Positions 35,681 through 44,935 of a stretch of DNA of 64,000 bases are shown here, in pieces (positions within the stretch are counted from its first letter, which is position 1; every line of letters starts with the position of its first letter). This DNA comes from CADCWN01 sp046328475. Lineage in GTDB: Bacteria > Chloroflexota > Chloroflexia > Thermomicrobiales > CADCWN01. Position numbers and translations under genes: made by a program. Location: contig JAXLWN010000033.1 of NCBI GenBank assembly GCA_046328475.1, positions 1 through 64,000 of the forward strand, read 5' to 3'. Below the pieces are notes generated by a model. The model saw only the letters and a list, made by a program, of their open reading frames with translations, was not told the origin of the DNA and searched no databases.

Positions 35681-36502
35681 ATGCGGGAAGCGGTTGAGGC
35701 ACACTATGGCCCCGGCAATCTGCTGGCGACGGTGCTCGCCGCCTTCGGGAACCCTGGGACGGAGTCCGTCATGCCCACGCCCGACGAACTCGCGCCGCTC
35801 GACCAGTTCCACCTGCGCGGCACGACGGCGACGCGGGAACTGGCGCGACTGGCGGGATTGCGGACGGGCACGGCGGTGCTCGACGTGGGGGGTGGGCTGG
35901 GGGGGCCGGCGCGGACGCTGGCGCGGGAATTCGGCTGCCGAGTTGTGGTGATGGACCTGACGGGCGAGTATTGCCGCGTCGGGCGGCTGATCACGGCGCG
36001 CACCGGGCTGGCGGCGCGGGTCGCCTTCGTGCAAGGGGATGGGACGGCGCTACCGTTCGTCGCGGATCATTTCGATGCCGTCTGGATGCAGGCGGGCGCG
36101 ATGAACATCGAGGAGAAGGCGAGGCTCTATGCGGAGTGCCGCCGGGTGTTGCGTCCCGGTGGCCGCCTGGCGCTGCAAGAACTGGCGACCGGGCGGCGGG
36201 TGCCGCTCCGCTTCCCAGTACCGTGGGCGCGAGGGCAGGCCCTGAGTTTCCTGGTCCCGCCTGCCGCGCTGCGCGATCTTGTGTCGGGGGCCGGGTTTGC
36301 CGAATGCGCCTGGGCGGACGTGAGTGCGGAGACGCTGGCGTGGTATGGCCTGGGGCAGCAGGCCGCCGCGCCCGCCCCGCGGTCGCTGCTGGGGCTGCAC
36401 TCCCTGCTCGGCGCGGACGCGGGTGCGGCGGGGTGGAACCTGCTGTGCAATCTCGCCGAAGGGCGCATCGCGGTGGTGCAGGGCGTCTACGCACGACCGT
36501 GA
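35681..36502 (+). CDS. Class I SAM-dependent methyltransferase (SDMT/UbiE-like)
   Basis: A 273-residue methyltransferase. Motif I LDVGGGLGGPARTLA (near residue 72), acidic VVVMDLTGEYC (motif post I), GDGTALPFVADHFDAVWMQA (motif II/III) and RRVLRPGGRLALQELATG (motif post III). This resembles sterol/sarcosine-type methyltransferases. The ATG at 35681 has a weak GGTGGG. The substrate is unknown. Confidence 0.8.
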   Translation: MREAVEAHYGPGNLLATVLAAFGNPGTESVMPTPDELAPLDQFHLRGTTATRELARLAGLRTGTAVLDVGGGLGGPARTLAREFGCRVVVMDLTGEYCRVGRLITARTGLAARVAFVQGDGTALPFVADHFDAVWMQAGAMNIEEKARLYAECRRVLRPGGRLALQELATGRRVPLRFPVPWARGQALSFLVPPAALRDLVSGAGFAECAWADVSAETLAWYGLGQQAAAPAPRSLLGLHSLLGADAGAAGWNLLCNLAEGRIAVVQGVYARP

Positions 36503-36593
36503 GCGCCGAAGTCTCGACGCCTCGATGACGACAGAACACACTGATGGCATCTCCCCACAGGCACGGCCCATCGGGCGTGGTGCCGGGGACGGC

Positions 36594-38886
36594 TCAGGGC
36601 GCGGCGACGCGCTCGTAGGTGCCGCCGCGATAGGCATTGTGGCTGCCGGTCGCCTGGAGGTAGATCGCGTAGGTCGCCCGACCGCCCGGTCCCTCGACCG
36701 CGAGCAGGTAGCCCGCCGCGAATTCCTGGAGGGTCATTGTGAAGGCGGTTTCGCCCGGGGTGGTGGCGTAGCCGAGGAGGTTGCGAAACTCCTGCTCGCG
36801 CCAGAGCTTGCCGAAGCCGCGCTGCGGCAGGTAGCGGCCAGGCACCGGCGCGGGACCGCCGCCGGGATCCTCGCCCTCGACCCAGGTATCGGGCCAGGTC
36901 ACCTCGGTGTGGTAGGCCGTCGAACTGGTCGCCAGTTCGCCCGCCAGATCCGTGCCGACCAGGACGAAGATGCGCCGCGCGTCGCCGCGCCAGATCATCA
37001 GTCCGTGCTCGAACGGCTGGAGCGCGCCCGGCACGGCCTGCTCGGGACCCCGGGGCGCGCCGAGGCGGTCGCGCACCCCGGCGTCGGTGAGGTAGAGCCG
37101 CCCGAAGGTGCCCCCGAGGAGCGCGTTATCGGCCAGGATCTGCCGCCCGAACTGGCCGAGCAGCACCGCGTAGGGGGTGCCTTCGTTCTCGGGGTGGTAC
37201 TCGAAGCGGGCGCGCTCGAAATACTGCGTCTTGCAGCAGGCACCGGCGGGGTTCGGTAGGGTGTCCCAGCGCTCTTCGGTGAGCGGGAAGCCGAACTGCG
37301 CCAGCCCGCCGTTCGCTTCCCAGTAATCGAGGAAGAAGGGGCTGATGCTGTGCCCTGTTTCGGGGAAGAAGCGCAGCCCTTCGGCGGGTGGCACTGGCTC
37401 TGGTGGCCTGCTGGTAAGCCGAGATAGCTGACGTAATCGCCGTAGGCGGCGCTGAGCACGCGCCGCCCGAAGTGGCCCAGGAGCACGTCGTAGGGCGGCG
37501 CATTCTCCGGATGATGCCCATGCGACGCGCTCGAAGTACTGACGACGTAGGTGTTGCCATCCTCAAGGACTTCCTGGCGCTCGTCCGATAGCGGGAAGCC
37601 GTTGCGCGCGAGGCCGCCGTGTCTGCTGCCAGTACGCCAGGAAGCGGCCCTGGAGGCAGTGGCCCGTCTCGAAGAAGCAGGCGCGTGGCTCGGGCGGCGT
37701 CGCGCCACTGGGTCGTAGCGCCCGCCGTCTGCCAGCTGCTCGGCGTCACGCTCGGGCTGCTCCCGCCCCCGGTCACGAGGACCTGGCCGTCGGGGAGCAG
37801 CGTCGCCGTGTGGTAGAGGCGGCCCATGCTCATGGGGGGCGGCGGGTTCCCAGCGGTTGGTCGCCGGGTCGTAGAGTTCCGCCGCCGGGAGGTAGCCGCC
37901 GGGCGCGTCGCCGCCCGTGGTGAGCACCCGGCCGTCGGCGAGGAGGGTGAGCGTATAGCCGACGGATGGCCCGCTGAGCGGCGCGGTCGCCGTCCAGCGG
38001 TCGGCTGCGGGGTCAGACCTCGGCGACGGCCTGCCCGGAGGGGTGGTCGCGTCGCGCCCCCAGCACGAGCACGCGGCCGTCGCGCAGGAGGGGTGGCCCG
38101 GTTGCCGCCCCTGACGGCGATCATGCTGGCCGCTCGGGACCAGCGGTTGGTGGCCGGGTCGTAGATCTCGACCGTGGCGAGGTCCTCCAGGGGCAGGGTG
38201 CCCCGCCCAGGCCCCCGGCGACGAACACGCGGCCATCCTGCAAGGTGGTCACCGAGTGGCTGCCGCGCGCGGCCAGCAGCGGCGCGATCGACCGCCCAGC
38301 GATCGGTCGCCGGATCGTAGGCTTCAGCGTCGGCGGTGGCCGGCAGATCGGTGGGGGTGGAACCCAGGCCCCCGGCGACGAGCACCCGGCCGTCGTTCAG
38401 GCGGGCCGCCTGGAAGTAGGAGCGCGCGGTCAGCATCTCGCCCGCTGCGGACCAGCAGCTGCGTGGCCGGGTCGTACCATTCCGCCGTCGCGGTATCGAC
38501 GGGGCAGCTGTAGGTGCGGCCATTCGACTGGCAGGGACGGTGATCCGGCCGCCGATGACCAATACCGGCCATCGGCGAGCGCCGCCGCCGCGGACCCTGC
38601 CGACCGTGGATCAGCTGCCGGTTTGCCGCCAGGTGCTGGTCGCCGGGTCGTACACCTCGGCGGTGTCGCTCTCCCCGCCGCTCACCCCGGCGACCAGCAC
38701 CTGGCCGTTGGCGAGGGGCGTGGCGGTGTGGCTCGTGCGGGCGCGGGCCATCGGCGGCACCGGCGTCCAGAGCCCGACCTCGGCGGCGCGGGCGGGCGGC
38801 GGCACCACCAGCAGCCCGCCGAGCAGTAGGGCCGAGAGCGTCAGGATTGCGGCCAGTCGCTGGGACGGCAATAGTTGTGGGTGCAT
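36594..38886 (-). pseudogene. Secreted Kelch-repeat protein with NGGLA-module tail, frameshifted
   Basis: A signal peptide (LAAILTLSALLLGGLLVVPP) begins at 38886. Kelch blades follow in shifting frames, each ending in a form of YDPATNRW with NGQVLVAGG or DGRVLVAGG; about six blades can be read down to 37700. Then come two copies of the NGGLA module (ARNGFPLSDERQEVLEDGNT; then from 37394 clean frame FFPETGHSISPFFLDYWEAN and YFERARFEYHPENEGTPY). The last 150 residues contain LGYATTPGETAFTMTLQEFA. At least five frame changes occur. It would be a roughly 760-residue exported protein. It is 15 bases downstream of a second module protein, so both are one operon. Confidence 0.65.
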
Positions 38887-38901
38887 AGTTGGACCTCTTC
38901 T

Positions 38902-40128
38902 CTAGCGGCTGGCGATCGGGAATCGCTCGTAGCGCTCCGAGCCGGGCACGACGCTGGCACCGTTCGAGTAGGTGCGGTAGGTCAGCGCGTAGACGAAGCG
39001 CCCCTCCGCCCCCGCCACCAGGACCAGCAGGCCGCGCTGGAAGCGTTGCGTCTCCATTGACAGCGGCTCCTCGTCGGGGCTGGTCGCGTAGCCCAGGCAC
39101 GCGCGCACCTCGGCGAAGGTGCTCCAGACCTTGTAGAAGCCGAATCGCGGCTCGTACAGGCCCGGGGACGGCCCCGGCCCGCCGCCCTCCGGCTGACCGG
39201 GCGACCAGGTGTCCGCGAACTGGAGCCACCGCCCTGCCCCCGGCTCGCCACAGAGGGCGTAGATCGCGCGCGGCGGGGGGGCGTCGGTGAAGTAGGGCCC
39301 CATGCCCCGCTCCAGGAAGAGCATCCGCCCGCGCTCGAACGGCTGGGTGCTGCCCGATGTCCGATCCACCAGCCCCTGCGGCGGGTCGGCCGGCGGTCCC
39401 AGCTGCTCGCGCAGCGGCTGGTTGGTGGTGTAGAGGGCGAAGAAGTCGGGCTGCGCCCGGAGTTGCTCGACCTCCGCCAGAATCGTCCGCCCGAACTGGC
39501 CGAGCAGGATTTCATACGGCGTGCCCGCGTTCTCCGGGTGGTACTCCAGCCGGGCGCGCTCGAAGTACTGCACGGTCCCGTCGGGCGCAAGCTCGCGGCC
39601 GGTGCCTTCCTCGACGAGCGGGACCCGCGCGAACTCCTCGGCGATCGGGTAGCCGAACTGGGCCAGCCCGCCATTGGCAAGCCAGTAGGTCATGAAGCGC
39701 GGGGCGACGTTGTGACCGGTCTCCGGGAAGTAGGTGTAGCCCGGCCTGGGGTCCACCGGGGCGGTCGCCACGTCGATGCGGACGAGGATGGAGTAGCGCG
39801 GCAGCATACGCCGCCCGAAGTGGCCGAGCAGCACATCATACGGCGGGGCGTTCTCGGGGTGCAGTTCCAGCCGCACCCGCTCGAAGTACTGCACGGTGTA
39901 CTCGTGGCCGTCCTCCAGCAGTTCGCGGCGCTCGGCGGAGAGCGGGAAGCCGTTGCGCGCGAGGCCGCCGTTGGCGATCCAGTAGGTGAGGAATGAGCCC
40001 CGGATGCAGTAACCGGTCTCGGCGAAGCAGGCCTCGGCTTGCGCGGCGGCGCGGCCGGGTGTGAGTCCCGGCCCGCAGAGGAGCAGGGTGAGCAACAGGG
40101 AGGAGCGGACGAGTCGGGCGATGGGCAT
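38902..40128 (-). CDS. Secreted protein with tandem NGGLA modules
   Basis: A 408-residue exported protein of unknown function. Signal peptide at 1-30 (LVRSSLLLTLLLCGPGL). Module 1: CFAETGYCIRGSFLTYWIAN, NGGLARNGFPLSAERRE, then YFERVRLELHPENAPPYDVL. Module 2: YFPETGHNVAPRFMTYWLAN, NGGLAQFGYPIAEEF, YFERARLEYHPENAGTPYEI. The C-terminal 150 residues end LGYATSPDEEPLSMETQRFQ and RGLLVLVAGAEGRFVYAL, shared with the downstream Kelch protein. The module resembles LGFP-type repeats loosely. The ATG at 40128 has GGAGG. It is intact, unlike its neighbour. Confidence 0.75.
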   Translation of the reverse strand: MPIARLVRSSLLLTLLLCGPGLTPGRAAAQAEACFAETGYCIRGSFLTYWIANGGLARNGFPLSAERRELLEDGHEYTVQYFERVRLELHPENAPPYDVLLGHFGRRMLPRYSILVRIDVATAPVDPRPGYTYFPETGHNVAPRFMTYWLANGGLAQFGYPIAEEFARVPLVEEGTGRELAPDGTVQYFERARLEYHPENAGTPYEILLGQFGRTILAEVEQLRAQPDFFALYTTNQPLREQLGPPADPPQGLVDRTSGSTQPFERGRMLFLERGMGPYFTDAPPPRAIYALCGEPGAGRWLQFADTWSPGQPEGGGPGPSPGLYEPRFGFYKVWSTFAEVRACLGYATSPDEEPLSMETQRFQRGLLVLVAGAEGRFVYALTYRTYSNGASVVPGSERYERFPIASR

Positions 40129-40731
40129 GGCCTGTTGCCCTCCTTCTTGCACGCGCGGGGTTCCACAGGCGATGGTTAGTACACCGTCAGCGGGGGTCGG
40201 GCGCGGCGGCGCGGCGCGAACGGCGCTGGGGGCGTCGCGGAGCGGGGGCGCTCGCCGGTGGGGGCGGCTTCGCCGACCCGGCATGGGGAGAACGCGCCGA
40301 CTCAACGGCGGTTGCAGCGCCGCCATCCTGCCAATAGCCAAGCAGAATGCGTGCCGACGAACCCGCCTGGGGCGTGGTGGGGGTGCGCTTCTGGGCTGCC
40401 GGGTGCCGCGCGAAGCAGGGCGTTCGATCGAACACCCCCACGGCGATTGGGCGAGTCGGCGTTAAGGTGCATCGCCCCGCCGTTTCCGGCGGGGCGATGC
40501 GGGGCAGGGAGTAGGGGTAGAAGAGGGTTAGCGGAGTAAGTTCGCCGCCAACGCGGCGAGGAAGCTGTCAGTGCTTCGACACTTGGCGACTGCGGCGTCG
40601 CTTCTGTGTTGATTGGAGTGTACGCGACTGCTGTTTGGTGGCAGTAGGGAAGAACTTCCCGATCTCGCCCGGGAAGGGCAGCAATGCGGCGATAGCCTGG
40701 CATTCGGGCGGATCTGCCGGATAGCGAGCGA
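40129..40731. other. Non-coding gap upstream of the module operon
   Basis: About 600 bases with no supportable gene. The only structure noted is the hairpin at 40469-40500. The promoter for the secreted-protein operon (minus strand) should lie just above 40150. Confidence 0.5.
40469..40500. terminator. Hairpin terminator after ppc
   Basis: Perfect 14-bp stem GCATCGCCCCGCCG / CGGCGGGGCGATGC with TTTC loop, about 230 bases beyond the end of ppc on the minus strand. Confidence 0.6.
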
Positions 40732-43515
40732 TCAGCCGGTCGTCTGCAGGCCCGCCGCGATGCCGTTGATGCTGTTGTGGATGGCGTCGAGCAGTTGCTC
40801 GCGGTCGGGGGCGTCGGCGGGGAGGGCGCGGTAGCGGCGGAGCAGGGCGATCTGGGCGAGGTGGAGGGCATCCACGTAGGGGTTGCGCAGGCGGATCGAG
40901 CGGGAGAGGGTGGGGGAGGCTTCGAGCAGCGCCCGCTGGCCGGTGACGGCCAAAACGCCCGCGACGCTCCGCTCGTATTCGGCGACGATCGCGGCGAGGA
41001 CGGCGGTGGCATCGTCGGCGGCGAGGGTGGCGTAGCGGCGCAGGGTCGGCAGGTCGGCGGTGCCGAGGCTGAGTTGCGCGTTGTCGATGGCGGTGGTGAA
41101 TGCGCGCCAGTCGGCGTACATCGCGCGCAATTCGTCCAGGTTGCCCTGATCGATCTCGGCCGCCAGCGCGGTGCCGAGGCCGAACCAGCCGGGGAGGTTG
41201 GCGCGGATCTGGGTCCAGCTGAAGACCCAGGGGATGGCGCGGAGGTCTTCGAGGCCGATCTGCTCGATGGAGCGCCCGGCGCGGCTGACCGGGCGGGAGG
41301 CGAGGTTGAGGCCGCCGAGTTCGGGGAAGGGGGTGGCGCTGCGGAAGAAGGCGAGCAGGGCGGGGTCGCGCTTGATCCCGCGCTCGTATGCGTCGCGCGA
41401 GGTCGCCGCCAGCCGCTCGATGGTCGCCAGCCAGGCAGCCGGGGGGTTGCCCTCGGAGGGGGCGGGCGGGACGAGCGCCGAGAGGAGGAGGGCGCTGACC
41501 AGTTGCTCCAGGTGGCGCGCGGCGATGCCGGGGTGGCCGTAGCGCGCGGCGATCACCTCGCCCTGCTCGGTCACCTTCAGGGTGGCGGTGCGCGCGGCGG
41601 GCGGGCGGGCCTGGATCGCGCGGCCCATCGGGCCACCGCCGCGCCCGACCGCGCCGCCGCGTCCGTGGAAGACGACCAGTTCGACCCCGTCCGCCGCAGC
41701 CGCACCGGCGAGCGCTTCCTGGGCGCGGTAGGTCTGCCAGGTGGAGGCGAAGTAGCCGCCATCCTTGTTGCTGTCGGAGTAGCCGACCATCACCTGCTGG
41801 CGGTCGCCGCGCGCGCGGACGGCGGCGCGGTAGACCGGGATCGCCAGCAGTTGCGCCAGGAGATCGCCGCAGACCCGCAACTCGCCGATCTCCTCGAAGA
41901 GGGGGACGAAATCGACGCTGCTGCGGACCGTGCCGTCCGGCTCAATCGTCACCAGGCCGGCCTCGCGCGCCAGCAGCAGCGGGGCGAGCACGTCGCTGGG
42001 GGCGCGGCTCATCGAGACGATCGCGGTGCGGCAGGCCGACTCGCCCCCCTGGGCCTGGATGTCGGCCATCGCGGCGAAGGTTTCGAGCACCTCGCGGGTG
42101 CGCGGCGAGAGGCGGTCGGGGGCGAAGGCGAAGGGGTCGTCGGCCAGCCGCGCGGTCAGGAGGGCCACGCGCTCTTCCTCGGGGAGCGCGGCGTAGCCGG
42201 AGGTGCCGGAGAGGCCGAAGAGTTCGGCGACGGCGGCGGTGTGGCGGTCGGAGTGCTGGCGGATCTCCAGTTCGGCCAGGTGGAAGCCGAAGAGGGCGAC
42301 CCGGTCGCGGAGGTCGCGCAGCGGCCCGGCGGCGATCCGCCAGTCCTCGTGGGCGCGCAGGCTGGCGTCGATCAGGTCGAGGTCGGCGAGCAGTTCGGCG
42401 GGCGAGGTGTAGCCACCGGCGGTGAAGGGCTCGGTGCGGCGCAATTTCTCGCCGATCAGGCCGCACTTGCGGCGATAGGGCTCGTCGCGCCAGCGGCGCA
42501 CCGGTTGCACGCCGAGGGCGGCGCGGTCGCGCTCCACCGAGTCGAGGAGTTCCTGCGAGGCCCCCGCGAGCCGGAGCGAGACACTGAGGTCGCGCCCGAG
42601 GTCGCGCACGTCGTCGCGATAGCGCCGCAGGATCGCGCCGCGCGCCAGCCGCGCCGCCGCGCGGGTCACATCGCCCGTCACGCCGGGGTGGCCGTCGCGG
42701 TCGCCGCCGACCCAGGAGCCGGGGCGCAGCCATTGACGGGCGGCGGCGTTGGCGGCGGTGTTGAGGTCGTCATCCTGGTAGGCATCGCGGAGGGTGTCGA
42801 TCAGCGCGCGGCCGATCTGCGGGGCCACGTCGTAGACGGTCCCACTGAGGACGGAAAGGACGCTCTCGACTTCGTCCAGCACGGAGGGCTGCGCCTCGCG
42901 CGCGGCGGCGGTGTGCCAGATCAGGGTGATCCGGGCGCGCAGGGCATCGAAGGTGGCCGCGCGCTCGCGCGGGACGGCGCGCGGGTCGTCGAGCGCGGCG
43001 ATCAGCGCCGCCGCCGCCGCAAGGTGCTGGCGCAGGGTGCGGCGGCGGGCCTCCGACGGGTGGGCGGTGAAGACCGGGCGGGCGGCGAGTTGGCCGAGCC
43101 CGGCGGCGATTTGCTCGGCGGGGACGGCGGCGGAGCGCAGGTGGTTGGCGGCGTCGGCGAGCGATTCGTGCAGGAGCGCGCCCTGCCGCTCGCGGTCGCG
43201 GAGGGTGCGCAGGCGGTGTTGCTGCTCGGCGAGGTTGATCAGGTGGAAGTAGGTGCTGAAGGCGCGGGTGATGGCGTGCAGGAGGTCGGTCGGCTGCGCC
43301 TCGACCCAGGCGAGCAGGGCGGCCTCGCGCGCCGGGTCGGGCGCGGCGTCGGCGCGGAGGGCGATGGCGGTCGTGCGCAGGTGCTCCACTGCCGCGAAGA
43401 GAGGATCGCCACCCTGCTCGCGCAGCACCTCCCCGACCAATCCGCCGAGGAGGCTGACATCGCGGCGCAGGCGGTCGGCAGGGTCCGAGGCGGTGGGGGC
43501 GGGCTGTGCGGTCAT
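40732..43515 (-). CDS. ppc: Phosphoenolpyruvate carboxylase
   Basis: A 927-residue enzyme that makes oxaloacetate from PEP and bicarbonate, replenishing the TCA cycle. Landmarks: VFTAHPSEARRRTL near 150 (the usual VLTAHPTE motif, His kept), LRPGSWVGGDRDGHPGVT near 260, GYSDSNKDGGYFAS near 590, VVFHGRGGAVGRGGGPMG near 625 (glycine loop), EQGEVIAARYG, RAIPWVFSWTQIRANLPGWF near 770 and the C-terminal SINGIAAGLQTTG (QNTG in most). The sequence is intact across nearly 2.8 kb, unlike several neighbours. The ATG at 43515 has GGAGG. Confidence 0.95.
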   Translation of the reverse strand: MTAQPAPTASDPADRLRRDVSLLGGLVGEVLREQGGDPLFAAVEHLRTTAIALRADAAPDPAREAALLAWVEAQPTDLLHAITRAFSTYFHLINLAEQQHRLRTLRDRERQGALLHESLADAANHLRSAAVPAEQIAAGLGQLAARPVFTAHPSEARRRTLRQHLAAAAALIAALDDPRAVPRERAATFDALRARITLIWHTAAAREAQPSVLDEVESVLSVLSGTVYDVAPQIGRALIDTLRDAYQDDDLNTAANAAARQWLRPGSWVGGDRDGHPGVTGDVTRAAARLARGAILRRYRDDVRDLGRDLSVSLRLAGASQELLDSVERDRAALGVQPVRRWRDEPYRRKCGLIGEKLRRTEPFTAGGYTSPAELLADLDLIDASLRAHEDWRIAAGPLRDLRDRVALFGFHLAELEIRQHSDRHTAAVAELFGLSGTSGYAALPEEERVALLTARLADDPFAFAPDRLSPRTREVLETFAAMADIQAQGGESACRTAIVSMSRAPSDVLAPLLLAREAGLVTIEPDGTVRSSVDFVPLFEEIGELRVCGDLLAQLLAIPVYRAAVRARGDRQQVMVGYSDSNKDGGYFASTWQTYRAQEALAGAAAADGVELVVFHGRGGAVGRGGGPMGRAIQARPPAARTATLKVTEQGEVIAARYGHPGIAARHLEQLVSALLLSALVPPAPSEGNPPAAWLATIERLAATSRDAYERGIKRDPALLAFFRSATPFPELGGLNLASRPVSRAGRSIEQIGLEDLRAIPWVFSWTQIRANLPGWFGLGTALAAEIDQGNLDELRAMYADWRAFTTAIDNAQLSLGTADLPTLRRYATLAADDATAVLAAIVAEYERSVAGVLAVTGQRALLEASPTLSRSIRLRNPYVDALHLAQIALLRRYRALPADAPDREQLLDAIHNSINGIAAGLQTTG

Positions 43516-43604
43516 GGCGATCCTCCGCGCAGGGTGGCCGACGGGGTATGCGGGGAATGGTAGCCGATCACGAGGGGCGCTGCGTCGCGTGAAGGGGGCC
43601 TGGC

Positions 43605-43676
43605 GGATTCGAAACCGCGGCTGAGGGTGGCTGCGGCGCTCACGCGCCACGAAACCGACCTGCGTCGGTTAGGTCC
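43605..43676. repeat. Dispersed repeat with AAACCGCGGCTGAGGG motif
   Basis: ATTCGAAACCGCGGCTGAGG leads to CACGAAACCGACCTGCGTCG and GTTAGG. The same family is at 52690-52745 and as a fragment at 505-525. Confidence 0.7.
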
Positions 43677-43718
43677 TATCCCAAGAACCACGGCAACGTG
43701 ATGCATACCCGGCGAGTG

Positions 43719-44525
43719 TCAGGTTGCGGCAGCAGCCACCAGGCGTTCTGCTGTGTAATCGAGGAAGGCCAGGGATTCGGCGAGGTCTGCATCGGTCAGG
43801 TCGCCGTGATCTGCGAGCGAGCGGGCGATGAGTGAGGACCACCGCAGTTCGAGCGCGGCTTGCGCCCAGTGCGCGGCGGCGGCTTTGGAGGCGAGGGTGT
43901 TGTGCGCGAGGCGATAGAGGATGCGGCAGAGGGTGACGAGGAAGAAGCGTTGCGCGGGGCGCTGGCGCACCCAGGGCAGCCAGGTGGGGTTGGCGTGGCG
44001 GTCGTGCTGCCACATGCGGACGATCGCGCGGTCGGCGGCCAGCAATTCCTGCACCGGGACGGGAGCAACCAGCGTGGCGGGGGCGGGTCCGGCGACGGCG
44101 ATGCCCTGGTCTCGCAGCACGGAGCGTTGGAAGGCCCAACCGAGTTCGAGCGGATCCCGGGAGAGGTCGCGATCTTTTTCCAGCTGGGGATAGCGGTTCG
44201 GCTGCCCGGCGGGGAGATTCAGGGCGTCTCGCTGGATGTAGGCGGCTTCGATCTTCGCGGCCCAGGGGGAATCGCTGGCGCGGAAGGCGATGTGCAGCGC
44301 GCCGAGCGCCGCGAACTGCTCGGCGGTCACGTCGCGCTCGGTGACGACGATGATGTCGATGTCGCTGGTGTCGGGACGGAAGTCGCCCTGCGCGAGCGAG
44401 CCGTAGAGGTACATGCCGACGAAGGAATCGGCCAGGATGGCGCGAATCGGCGCGAGCAGGTGCGCCACGGCGGCGTTGATATCGGGATAGGGGGTTGGCG
44501 CGGTGGCGGGCGACAATCCGGGCAT
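43719..44525 (-). CDS. AadA-like nucleotidyltransferase (aminoglycoside adenylyltransferase type)
   Basis: A 268-residue protein with the nucleotidyltransferase core MYLYGSLAQGDFRPDTSDID near residue 40 (GS...D.D, metal-binding) followed by IIVVTERDV. A helical C-terminal domain (QRFFLVTLCRILYRLAHNTL; SKAAAAHWAQAALELRWSSL) matches the DUF4111 part of ANT(3'')/ANT(9) enzymes. It could adenylylate an aminoglycoside, but chromosomal members in soil bacteria often have no proven resistance role. The ATG at 44525 has GGAGGAG. It lies 41 bases downstream of the response regulator. Confidence 0.75.
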   Translation of the reverse strand: MPGLSPATAPTPYPDINAAVAHLLAPIRAILADSFVGMYLYGSLAQGDFRPDTSDIDIIVVTERDVTAEQFAALGALHIAFRASDSPWAAKIEAAYIQRDALNLPAGQPNRYPQLEKDRDLSRDPLELGWAFQRSVLRDQGIAVAGPAPATLVAPVPVQELLAADRAIVRMWQHDRHANPTWLPWVRQRPAQRFFLVTLCRILYRLAHNTLASKAAAAHWAQAALELRWSSLIARSLADHGDLTDADLAESLAFLDYTAERLVAAAAT

Positions 44526-44566
44526 GAACGCCGCTCCTCCGTGCTCCCGGCCAGGCCCTGTGGGCG

Positions 44567-44935
44567 TTACGCGCTCTGCCACTCGGACAGGACGCGATCG
44601 ACGGTGTCGAGCAGATCGTAGAGGTCGAAAGGCTTGGGGAGGAAGGCGGCGCGCGGTACCTCGTGGTTGGGTGCGGCCTTGAGCGCGCTCATCAGGATCA
44701 GCGGAATCGCCCGCAGGGCCGGATCGTCGGCGAGGGACTGCGCGAGATCGGCCCCGCCCAGGCGCGGCATCATCATGTCGCTGAGGATGAGGTCGTAGCG
44801 GTCGGCGGCGAGGGCGGCGAGCGCCGCGCGCCCGTCGCCGACGCCGACCACCCGATAACCCTCATCCTCCAGGATGGAGCAGAGCACTTCGCGAATTGGT
44901 ATCTCGTCCTCAACGACGAGGAGTAGTAGCGACAT
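44567..44935 (-). CDS. Stand-alone response regulator receiver
   Basis: A 122-residue CheY-like receiver without output domain. Acidic pair VVEDE at residues 9-10, phosphoacceptor D53 in LILSDMMMP, Ser in ILMSALK and Lys in FLPKPFD. It overlaps the KaiC-like gene by 26 bases, so the pair is tightly co-expressed. Its kinase is not in the window. Confidence 0.9.
   Translation of the reverse strand: MSLLLLVVEDEIPIREVLCSILEDEGYRVVGVGDGRAALAALAADRYDLILSDMMMPRLGGADLAQSLADDPALRAIPLILMSALKAAPNHEVPRAAFLPKPFDLYDLLDTVDRVLSEWQSA

Noticed and set aside
40500..40731. Possible RNA gene (several hairpin-forming stretches)
   Set aside because: No tRNA cloverleaf, no riboswitch core and no conserved flanks could be recognised by eye.
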